6,744 nucleotides of DNA. It comes from Acidobacteriota bacterium (GTDB taxonomy: Bacteria > Acidobacteriota > Blastocatellia > Pyrinomonadales > Pyrinomonadaceae). Under the pieces are notes generated by a model. That model searched no databases, was not told the DNA's origin, and saw nothing but the letters and a program-made list of their open reading frames with translations. Shown piece by piece: positions 1 through 5,350 of the stretch. The translations under genes were made by a program, and so were the position numbers. The DNA lies in NCBI GenBank assembly GCA_029862725.1, contig JAOTWT010000165.1:1-6744 (forward strand). The letters are read 5' to 3'. Numbering within the stretch: the first letter of the stretch is position 1; each line of letters opens with the position of its first letter.

Positions 1-18
1 ACAGTTCTCGGTTACCAG

Positions 19-909
19 CTATCCGGTCTCACTAATGAATTGCACGATGACCTCGGCCAGTTCCTCGCCCTTGTCTTCCTGCAAAAAATGACCGCCGCCT
101 TCGATGGTTGTGTGGGGCTGTCCGTTTGTGCCTGGAATTCTCCTTCTCAGTATCCTGTCGGCGCCGCGGGTGATTGGGTCCTTGTCGCTGAAAGCAGTCA
201 AAAACGGTTTTTCCCATTTTCGAAGGAGCTCCCATGCAGCGCGGTTTGCCTCCGATGCGGGATCGTCCGGTGTGACCGGCACCAGGGTCGGAAAATGAAG
301 TGCTCCAGCTTTGTAAGATTTATCGGGAAAAGGCGCGTCGTACGCGGCAATTACGTCTTTTGGGATCTTTGTCGCGCAGCCCTTGCTGACGAGTTTTCCG
401 ACCGGAAAAAACGGCGTCATTTGGGAGAACTTGAGCCATGCTTTAAAAGCCACGGGCACTTTTTCATCACCGGTCGGCAGGAAGGTATTCGAAGCGACGA
501 TTCTTGTAAACCGGTCACCGTGTTCGGCCGCAACCCGGAGACCGATGAGTCCGCCCCAATCCTGGCACATCAACGTGACATTTTGTAGATCAAGAGATTC
601 GATCAGGCTGACGATGCTGTCGACATGCATCTGGTAGCTATAGTCTCCGCGTTCCGGGTATTTATCCGATTTGCCAAACCCGATAAGGTCAGGAGCTACG
701 ACACGGTGTCCGGCGGCGTTCACGATCGGGATCATTTTCCGGTAGAGAAAACTCCACGAAGGTTCGCCGTGAAGCATCAGGACCGTTTCGCCCGAATCGC
801 CCGGCTCATCGACATAGTGAATCCGTGCCTCGCCAAACTCGACATAATTCGGCAAAAATGGATAGTCCGGAATGTTTTCAAATCGGGTTTCCGGCGTTCG
901 GAGAATCAT
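19..909 (-). CDS. dhmA: Haloalkane dehalogenase, subfamily I (DhlA/DhmA-like alpha/beta hydrolase)
   Basis: A complete 296-residue alpha/beta hydrolase that closely follows the HLD-I haloalkane dehalogenases. Enzymes of this family hydrolyse carbon-halogen bonds in the cytoplasm, giving an alcohol and halide through an aspartyl-ester intermediate. Visible residues: HGEP at 47-50, with E49 at the DhlA E56 position; the nucleophile elbow CQDWGG at 115-120, with D117 as nucleophile and W118 as first halide-binding Trp; W158 in FKAW, matching the second halide-binding Trp of DhlA; the cap sequence AYDAPFPD at 189-196, nearly identical in DhlA; SDKDP at 241-245, with D244 the likely acid; and GGGHFLQED at 271-279, with H274 as base. 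The Asp-His-Asp plus Trp-Trp pentad is therefore intact. Length is normal for the family. The ATG at 907-909 is taken although no Shine-Dalgarno precedes it. It lies 23 bp after the small repeat protein, so co-transcription is likely. The natural substrate cannot be read from sequence; a related epoxide or ester hydrolase is less likely given both Trp residues. Confidence 0.88.
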   Translation of the reverse strand: MILRTPETRFENIPDYPFLPNYVEFGEARIHYVDEPGDSGETVLMLHGEPSWSFLYRKMIPIVNAAGHRVVAPDLIGFGKSDKYPERGDYSYQMHVDSIVSLIESLDLQNVTLMCQDWGGLIGLRVAAEHGDRFTRIVASNTFLPTGDEKVPVAFKAWLKFSQMTPFFPVGKLVSKGCATKIPKDVIAAYDAPFPDKSYKAGALHFPTLVPVTPDDPASEANRAAWELLRKWEKPFLTAFSDKDPITRGADRILRRRIPGTNGQPHTTIEGGGHFLQEDKGEELAEVIVQFISETG

Positions 910-932
910 AATTCGTTTGATAATCGTTACTC

Positions 933-1241
933 TTAACTCGATACCCAGACGTCAAGTACCGGTCCGTATGCAGCCACTGTTTTCGGGTTAATTTTCTTCA
1001 GCACTTGTGCGAGAACGGCCCTGTTAAACGACGTAGACGCCCATACGTCCAGTAAGGGGCCGTAAATGACTACCAATACCGGATTGATCGTCTTTAAGAT
1101 CGAAACAAAGGTCTTTTTGTCGCCATTAACCGACAACCATGTGTCCAGTGCCGGACCGTAAGCGGTGACCGTCAGCGGATTGATCGACTTCAAAATACTT
1201 ACCAAGATTTCCTTGTCTTTTCTGGATTTAAATCCGTTCAT
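933..1241 (-). CDS. Small three-repeat protein of unknown function (3 x 32 residues)
   Basis: A 102-residue protein that I do not recognise. After a five-residue start (MNGFK) it consists of three consecutive 32-residue units, at residues 6-37, 38-69 and 70-101, plus one final Ser. Thirteen positions are the same in all three units, including Leu-Lys-x-Ile-Asn-Pro, Val, Tyr-Gly-Pro and Leu-Asp-x-Trp-x-Ser. Pairwise identity is 18/32, 16/32 and 14/32. The codons of the conserved YGP and NP blocks differ between units, so the protein sequence rather than the DNA has been kept. Each unit looks like a short charged stretch, an amphipathic helix (VSILKSI type), an Asn-Pro break and a second segment with the YGP and D-x-W positions. 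No signal peptide, transmembrane segment or Cys is present. The start is set by a strong Shine-Dalgarno 6 nt upstream. It probably forms an operon with the dehalogenase downstream. It may be a small helical repeat scaffold or, less likely, a precursor peptide. Confidence 0.8.
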   Translation of the reverse strand: MNGFKSRKDKEILVSILKSINPLTVTAYGPALDTWLSVNGDKKTFVSILKTINPVLVVIYGPLLDVWASTSFNRAVLAQVLKKINPKTVAAYGPVLDVWVSS

Positions 1242-1247
1242 TACAAC

Positions 1248-1253
1248 CCTCCT
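1248..1253 (-). promoter_or_regulatory. Strong Shine-Dalgarno of the small repeat protein
   Basis: Read on the minus strand this is AGGAGG, 6 nt before the ATG at 1241. A second overlapping AGGAGG lies at 1251-1256. It fixes the start of the 102-residue ORF and argues strongly that the ORF is translated. No other gene in the window has a comparable site. Confidence 0.8.
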
Positions 1254-1270
1254 CCTGAGAAGTCCTTAGA

Positions 1271-1308
1271 CCTTAAATATATAAGGAAAATGAATCAATC
1301 ACAGTGAT
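1271..1308 (-). promoter_or_regulatory. Candidate promoter/operator region of the small repeat protein
   Basis: Two palindromes sit 18-55 bp upstream of the Shine-Dalgarno. CCTTAAATATATAAGG (1271-1286) pairs at seven of eight positions. ATCACAGTGAT (1298-1308) has perfect 5-bp arms around one central base. The first is AT-rich and, on the minus strand, holds TATATT-like sequence that could serve as a -10 box. I could not place a convincing -35 at standard spacing. Reading this as an operator is inference from symmetry and position only. Confidence 0.35.
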
Positions 1309-1402
1309 AGGGGTTACTAGTTCTGCTTTTGGTGGCACAGGCGAAGTTAATATTTCGGAGACCCCATCTCTGTTTAATAATTAACGGCGAGTCCACACTA
1401 AA

Positions 1403-1425
1403 GCCGGATTCACCCCTGAATCGGC
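1403..1425. repeat. Short inverted repeat (hairpin)
   Basis: GCCGGATTC (1403-1411) faces GAATCGGC (1418-1425) across a 6-nt loop, ACCCCT. The stem is 8 bp with one bulged G. The ACCCC of the loop could also pair with GGGGT at 1470-1474, which would join this hairpin to the nested palindrome to its right. Confidence 0.45.
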
Positions 1426-1438
1426 GGCATAAACATTC

Positions 1439-1482
1439 CATCTTAACGCTTTACAGGTTTCACCCTGTCGGGGTCCAAGATG
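1439..1482. repeat. Nested palindrome, 44 bp
   Basis: The outer arms CATCTT (1439-1444) and AAGATG (1477-1482) are perfectly complementary. Inside, ACAGG (1453-1457) and CCTGT (1464-1468) form a second stem around a 6-nt loop (TTTCAC). The unpaired stretches between the stems are 8 nt on each side, so the structure is symmetric. Read as plus-strand RNA, part of that internal loop can pair by C-G and U-G. The right outer arm overlaps a competing hairpin at 1480-1495 (ATGATT, loop GTCG, AATCAT). The compact form resembles REP-type palindromes or a small structured RNA; which one cannot be told from a single copy. Confidence 0.5.
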
Positions 1483-1571
1483 ATTGTCGAATCATTTCCG
1501 GATGTGCCCGTCAGGCTTGCAATTAGTTAAGACCTGGGCGCGCATTACCGGTTTTATTGCATTCAGTCCAA

Positions 1572-1595
1572 GGTGAGAACTACTGATAACTCACC
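1572..1595. repeat. Short inverted repeat (hairpin)
   Basis: GGTGAG (1572-1577) and CTCACC (1590-1595) are perfect complements separated by 12 nt. It lies about 65 bp past the P450 stop in the direction of P450 transcription. No T-run follows on the minus strand, so it is not a standard intrinsic terminator. Confidence 0.4.
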
Positions 1596-1660
1596 AATAT
1601 CTGGATAATCCGTTTTTCCGGGCAAAATCAAAAGATAGATAAGTATGCTTAAACAAGCCA

Positions 1661-3013
1661 TTATCCGCTATCATTTCCATCCCGGAGGGATGCTCGCATT
1701 TTCATCCCATATTTGGGTCTCAAAGTCATAAGCGGACTCAACCCGAACCGTTGGTCCGGAACGGTCCTGAGCTTCCATTTCTGCGCAAGCGTGGCCAATA
1801 CGAGTATCAATTCCATCCACGCAAAACTCTCTCCAATACAGCTGCGAACTCCACGGCTAAATGGTAAGTAGATAAATTCCTGACCCACCTGTTTTATCGA
1901 TTTTGTCTCCCACCGCTCGGGGACAAATTGATCGGGCTCGTACCAATAGTGTTTGTCGCGATGGATCGTAAATGGACTGATCAACACCAGCGCGCCGACC
2001 GGGATAGTGAAACCGCCAAATTCATGTTCCTCGATTGCAAGCCTCCCGATAGCCCAGGCCGGGGGATAGAGACGCATCGATTCGGCAATAACGGACTCTG
2101 TATATTTGAGGTTCGGAACATCCTCCATTGTGGGCGTTCGTCCATTGAGAACCCGGGACAGTTCCTGATGCAGCTTTGATTCCTTATTGGGGTTCTGAGA
2201 AAGAAGATGCCACGTGAAGATCAAAGCGTTTGCCGTTGTTTCATGGCCTGCGATGAAAAGCGTTAGTGCCTCGTCGCGAACCTGTTTGTCGCTCATAAAA
2301 CCGCCGTCGTCTTCGTCCTGTGCCATCAAAAGCATCGAGAGCAGATCACCAACATCTTTGCCCGAGCTCCGCCGCTCATTGATGATAGCGTAGATGACTT
2401 CGTCAAGATTGTTTCTGGATTCGCGGTATTTTCGCGCAGAGGGGATTGGGAGTTTCTGCAATAGGTCGGCAAACGGAAAAAGCATAAAATCAAAGAGTTT
2501 CATCAACTCGTTCATGGCATCGCCGACCTGATTTGCCTCATCATCAACATCTGCGTTAAATAGCGTCTTTCCAACGATTTGCAGGGTTAACCGCGTCATC
2601 GCCTTTTCGACCTCGAGAATCTCGCCATCTTTCCATTCACCGCTCATACGGCTCGCGAAGTGCACCATCGATTTCGAATATTCGGCGATCCGGTCGCGGT
2701 GAAAAGCAGGCTGGATCATACGCCTTTGCCGCAGATGCGACTGGCCCTCGTTTGTCAGCAATCCTTTGCCGAGAAGCGGTTTCGCTCGCTGTAACGCGAG
2801 TCCCTTATGAAACTTGGAGTTGCTCGTAATAAGCAGATCGCGTATCAGGTCCGGGTTATTAAGAAAATAGGTCGGCCGGCTGAACATACGCATGAACGTG
2901 ACGTCACCGAGACCGGCGAGCATAGTGAGAAACTCAGTCGGCTGTTTTCGAAATTTATAAAAGTGCCCGCCGACCCAACCGGGTTTCACTGACGGCGGCA
3001 ATTGATCGCGCAT
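1661..3013 (-). CDS. Cytochrome P450 (soluble bacterial monooxygenase)
   Basis: A complete 450-residue cytochrome P450, a heme-thiolate monooxygenase that inserts one oxygen atom into an organic substrate using electrons from a separate redox partner. Visible motifs in order: C-helix H93-x3-R97, in place of the usual Trp-x3-Arg; I-helix AGHETT at 255-260, the oxygen-activation motif; the K-helix ExxR as ESMR at 311-314; PERW at 365-368; and the heme-binding loop FSRGVRSCIG at 385-394, with C392 as iron ligand. There is no N-terminal membrane anchor, so it should be cytoplasmic. The general look (HLRQRR C-helix, AGHETT, long K-helix region) is that of the CYP4/CYP102-like bacterial groups rather than the short actinobacterial CYPs. 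No ferredoxin or reductase gene is nearby. The ATG at 3011-3013 gives a normal N-terminus but has no Shine-Dalgarno. The substrate is unknown. The gene is divergent from the aminotransferase and reads toward the small repeat protein. Confidence 0.95.
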   Translation of the reverse strand: MRDQLPPSVKPGWVGGHFYKFRKQPTEFLTMLAGLGDVTFMRMFSRPTYFLNNPDLIRDLLITSNSKFHKGLALQRAKPLLGKGLLTNEGQSHLRQRRMIQPAFHRDRIAEYSKSMVHFASRMSGEWKDGEILEVEKAMTRLTLQIVGKTLFNADVDDEANQVGDAMNELMKLFDFMLFPFADLLQKLPIPSARKYRESRNNLDEVIYAIINERRSSGKDVGDLLSMLLMAQDEDDGGFMSDKQVRDEALTLFIAGHETTANALIFTWHLLSQNPNKESKLHQELSRVLNGRTPTMEDVPNLKYTESVIAESMRLYPPAWAIGRLAIEEHEFGGFTIPVGALVLISPFTIHRDKHYWYEPDQFVPERWETKSIKQVGQEFIYLPFSRGVRSCIGESFAWMELILVLATLAQKWKLRTVPDQRFGLSPLMTLRPKYGMKMRASLRDGNDSG

Positions 3014-3062
3014 GTGTCTAGTTTAGCAGAGGGAAAGGCACGAGCCACGAATAACTCTCACT

Positions 3063-3184
3063 GGATAGTGGACAGTGGATCATGGATGAATCTTCATTAT
3101 TTCCTTTTGGAATGGAGTACTGTAGTCAAAAACATCGACGGCGGCGCGTCGCACTATCAATTTTCCATTATCCGCTGTCCATTG
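3063..3184. repeat. Heptamer-armed inverted-repeat element 1
   Basis: The left arm (3063-3090) is four 7-bp units, each beginning GGA, at 3063, 3070, 3077 and 3084. The right arm (3157-3184) is four 7-bp units beginning TCA or TCC, at 3157, 3164, 3171 and 3178, which is the same word on the other strand. Aligned as an inverted repeat the arms match at 19 of 25 positions. The 66-bp core between them is not repetitive but contains an A-run followed by TCGACGGCGGC (3135-3145). The element fills most of the 224-bp gap between the divergent P450 and aminotransferase genes. It encodes no protein that I can support. Transcribed, it could form a long imperfect hairpin. Confidence 0.65.
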
Positions 3185-3237
3185 TTGCTTAGCTGGTGTC
3201 CTCGCCAAAAAGCGCAATTCCTGCTAATTTTGAACCC

Positions 3238-4398
3238 ATGACCGAAGCGCAATCAAAGAAAATGAAACCGGATATCCGTGCGATCACGCGGCTCGTGCCG
3301 CCCGCCGGAAATCTCGTACAAGGGCAGTCCGAGCTCCCCATCGATCCGACCTTGGCCAGAGAAGCGGCAGAGATCATCGCCGCCAGCCAAAACCATTATG
3401 GCGCGAGCGAGGGCGACTCGGGTCTGCGTGCTGCCGTTGCCGAAAAGATAGCCAAATACAATGGGATCGAGATCGATGTCGAGAAACAGCCCGCAGAGCT
3501 CATGATAACTACCGGCGGCACTGGTGCCCTGATCGGTATCGCACAGAGCTTTTTGCGCGGAAACGCAGCACTCGTGTTCGAGCCGTATTACCCCTATCAC
3601 CGGCGCATCATCGAAGAATTCGGCGGGAAAACCGAAGTTGTCGAGATGGATGACGACCTTACCTTCGACCGCGAATTGCTGCTGATGCATTGCCGGCAGT
3701 TGAAAGACCGGGCCGAGTTTCCTCTTCGTATGATCATCGTCTGCTCTCCCGCCAACCCGACCGGGAAGGTGCTCACGCGACAGGAACTGGAAGCGGTCGC
3801 CGATGTCGCAAAAGAACTCGATCTTCTCGTCGTCTCTGACGAGGTCTACGAACACTATGTGATGGGCGAAACCCCGCACATTCCGATCGCGACGCTGCCG
3901 GAGATGTGGGAGCGGACGATGACGGTAAATTCGTTTTCAAAATCCTGGAATATCTCGGGTTGGCGGCTTGGGTATACCTTTGGGCCGGGCGATTTGCTGT
4001 CCAAAGTCAACAACGCCGTAAATGTCGTGTATGTTTGCCCGGTGACGCCTCTTCAGGCGGCGCTTTCGAGGGTGCTTATGTCGCGTGCCGATTATTATGA
4101 CAAGCTTCGCGAGAAGTTTACGGGCAAACGCGATTTTGTCTTGAATGCACTGGCCGACCTTGGTTTCGAGACCTACGACTCGGGATCCGGTTTCTATTTG
4201 TGGGCAAAGATCCCGGAAGGCAACTCGGATGCAATCAAGTTTAACGAAATGCTGATGGCGAAGGCTGAGGTCGCCGGTACGCCGGGGGCGGCTTTTGCCG
4301 ACAGCGATCGCTGGGACGCGCATATGCGTATCTGTGTCGCCCGCGAGGACGACATTCTCGAGGGCGCGATGGAGCGGTTTCGGAAAGCGCTCGCATGA
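3238..4398 (+). CDS. PLP-dependent class I/II aminotransferase
   Basis: A 386-residue fold-type I aminotransferase of the aspartate aminotransferase superfamily. It would move an amino group between an amino acid and a 2-oxo acid with pyridoxal phosphate, in the cytoplasm. Counting from the ATG at 3238: TTGGTG at 91-96 holds the cofactor phosphate; NPTGK at 173-177 includes the pyridine-ring Asn (N173); SDEVYEHY at 200-207 carries the PLP-nitrogen Asp (D201) and Tyr (Y204); SFSKSW at 232-237 contains the Schiff-base Lys (K235); the Arg of SGWRLGY is R243; and R364 in MRICVA is the expected substrate-carboxylate Arg. Length is normal. Substrate choice (aspartate, aromatic or other) cannot be decided here, so no symbol is given. 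A GTG at 3196 would add 14 unremarkable residues, and another ATG lies at 3262; none has a clear Shine-Dalgarno. The gene starts 53 bp after heptamer element 1 and is divergent from the P450. Confidence 0.93.
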   Translation: MTEAQSKKMKPDIRAITRLVPPAGNLVQGQSELPIDPTLAREAAEIIAASQNHYGASEGDSGLRAAVAEKIAKYNGIEIDVEKQPAELMITTGGTGALIGIAQSFLRGNAALVFEPYYPYHRRIIEEFGGKTEVVEMDDDLTFDRELLLMHCRQLKDRAEFPLRMIIVCSPANPTGKVLTRQELEAVADVAKELDLLVVSDEVYEHYVMGETPHIPIATLPEMWERTMTVNSFSKSWNISGWRLGYTFGPGDLLSKVNNAVNVVYVCPVTPLQAALSRVLMSRADYYDKLREKFTGKRDFVLNALADLGFETYDSGSGFYLWAKIPEGNSDAIKFNEMLMAKAEVAGTPGAAFADSDRWDAHMRICVAREDDILEGAMERFRKALA

Positions 4399-4404
4399 CC
4401 GAGG

Positions 4405-4521
4405 CAGGTTCAAGTTTCTTGTTTGAAGTTTCATGTTTGAGAAGATCCGGTTGATCAATATTTAGCCCGGCAACCCAAAAATCGACGTCGGCAGACAAAC
4501 CTGAAACTTGAAACCTGAAAC
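4405..4521. repeat. Heptamer-armed inverted-repeat element 2
   Basis: The left arm has four exact 7-bp steps of a GTTTnnn word, at 4414, 4421, 4428 and 4435, with a slightly broken extra unit at 4405-4413. The right arm has AAAC at 4497, 4504, 4511 and 4518, which is the same word inverted. Arms 4414-4441 and 4494-4521 match at 22 of 28 positions as an inverted repeat. The core of about 52 bp includes an A-run followed by TCGACGTCGGC (4482-4492), one base different from the motif in element 1. The element nearly fills the 135-bp gap after the aminotransferase and ends 12 bp before the start of the secreted protein. A transcript reading through would carry a long imperfect hairpin next to that start codon. 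Confidence 0.65.
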
Positions 4522-4533
4522 CCAACGAGGCCC

Positions 4534-5175
4534 ATGAAATACTTAATCACATGCCTGCTGATCTTTTTCGCCGTATTTAGCGTTTCCGCCCAGAACAAGC
4601 ACGAAACCGCCAAACGGGTGCAGGAGACAATAAAGAAACTGGCGCCGATAAAGGCCTATGTGAGATCGGTCGAATCCACGAGTCTTCAAAACAAGGGGCC
4701 GAGCGCGGTCGTTACGGATATTTCGGACTACAACTCAGACGAAAAGCCGGAATGGAAATGGTACGAATCAAGGGAGGACTTCGAATCGGACGGGATCGAA
4801 TCCTATACGACTGCCTTTATCTGGAAAAAGCAGGGCAAGATTGTCCAGGTCAACTTCACCTACTCGAGTCCGTCCGGTGACTGGGTCCAGTACGTTTTTC
4901 ATACGTTCTACCCGAGCGGTACCGCTGCCAAGATCGACCGCGAGCTGCGCACCTTTATGGGCGACGTCATCGTCAATCGGATCGCGTATTACGACACCTC
5001 CGGAAAACCGGTCGCCAAGTATACGACGTACCGCGATCTGCAGACGCGGAAGCTGATCATGAAACCGGAATATTTCGAGGACATGGCGCGGGATTTTTAT
5101 TTGAACGCGGGTGATCTGCCTTTTATACAGAAGGGAATTGGGGGTCCGACAAGCGGGGTCAAGATAGACAATTAG
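4534..5175 (+). CDS. Secreted protein of unknown function
   Basis: A 213-residue protein that I do not recognise. Residues 1-20 form a classic Sec signal peptide: MKYL, a hydrophobic core, then VSA before Q20, the likely cleavage point. There is no lipobox Cys and no later membrane segment, so the mature form (about 194 residues) should be periplasmic or exported. The mature part starts with a charged helical stretch (residues 20-40). It continues with many alternating polar and aromatic segments, such as WKWYES, YTTAFIWKK, IVQVNFTYSS and WVQYVFHTFY, suggesting an antiparallel beta-sheet. Alternating strand-turn units such as IAYYDTSGKPVAKYTTYRDL recall proteins that bind or wrap extended ligands, but no family can be named. 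A GAGG ends 3 nt before the ATG, a weak and close Shine-Dalgarno. Heptamer element 2 lies directly upstream. It is followed by a 175-bp gap before mpl and has no obvious functional tie to its neighbours. Confidence 0.85.
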   Translation: MKYLITCLLIFFAVFSVSAQNKHETAKRVQETIKKLAPIKAYVRSVESTSLQNKGPSAVVTDISDYNSDEKPEWKWYESREDFESDGIESYTTAFIWKKQGKIVQVNFTYSSPSGDWVQYVFHTFYPSGTAAKIDRELRTFMGDVIVNRIAYYDTSGKPVAKYTTYRDLQTRKLIMKPEYFEDMARDFYLNAGDLPFIQKGIGGPTSGVKIDN

Positions 5176-5350
5176 CATTTATTTCAAAACGTGCTTACCC
5201 GACTCCAAACAGGTGAGATCCTGGAATCGGCTGTGGCCAAAAAACGACATGATTCTTGCCAAAGCGAGCTACTCCGCATTGCGCCCACCTGCTTAACACC
5301 TCTTACTTTGCTATTATTCTGTCTTTGATTCTATTCATCGTTTTCTATCT
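5176..5350. other. Gap upstream of mpl with a possible long stem
   Basis: No gene is supportable here. CAGGTG at 5210-5215 and CACCTG at 5286-5291 are exact complements enclosing about 70 nt, which contain a further GAATC/GATTC pair. The last 55 bp before mpl are T-rich, with a TATTAT at 5312-5317 that could be a -10 box, but no good -35 and no Shine-Dalgarno before the mpl ATG. No terminator with a T-run is visible for the upstream gene. Confidence 0.3.

Larger units (their letters stand above)
1242..1660. other. 419-bp spacer between P450 and the small repeat protein, rich in inverted repeats
   Basis: I see no credible gene here on either strand; the open frames are short, with no ribosome site and no family resemblance. 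The leader signals of the small repeat gene occupy its left end (1242-1308). The middle and right hold several short inverted repeats, at 1403-1425, 1439-1482, 1480-1495 and 1572-1595. No run of T follows any of them in the minus direction, so none is a clear intrinsic terminator for the P450. The spacer could be a long leader of the small gene, a separate non-coding RNA, or the decayed remains of a palindromic repeat. Confidence 0.5.

Noticed and set aside
40..588. 182-residue plus-strand open frame
   Set aside because: It lies antisense to the dehalogenase, whose full catalytic set is intact. Its composition is Cys/Arg/Phe-rich with no motif, as expected of a shadow frame.
1329..1526. 65-residue plus-strand open frame in the spacer
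   Set aside because: No ATG start or ribosome site, no recognisable motif, and it runs straight through the inverted repeats at 1403-1495.
3063..3184. CRISPR array
   Set aside because: Units are only 7 bp with no spacers between them, and the two arrays are inverted relative to each other.
3196..3237. GTG start extending the aminotransferase by 14 residues
   Set aside because: No ribosome site precedes it, the added residues show no family resemblance, and the ATG at 3238 is a better codon. It cannot be excluded fully.
3253..3879. 208-residue minus-strand open frame
   Set aside because: Entirely antisense to the aminotransferase, with low-complexity His/Asp/Phe-rich content and no family features.
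4405..4521. Intrinsic terminator of the aminotransferase
   Set aside because: The arms are AT-rich heptamer arrays separated by a core of about 52 bp, with no GC-rich stem and no T-run on the 3' side.
5210..5291. tRNA-like gene in the mpl upstream gap
   Set aside because: The length is about right, but there is no T-loop GTTCRA sequence, anticodon arm or acceptor pairing.
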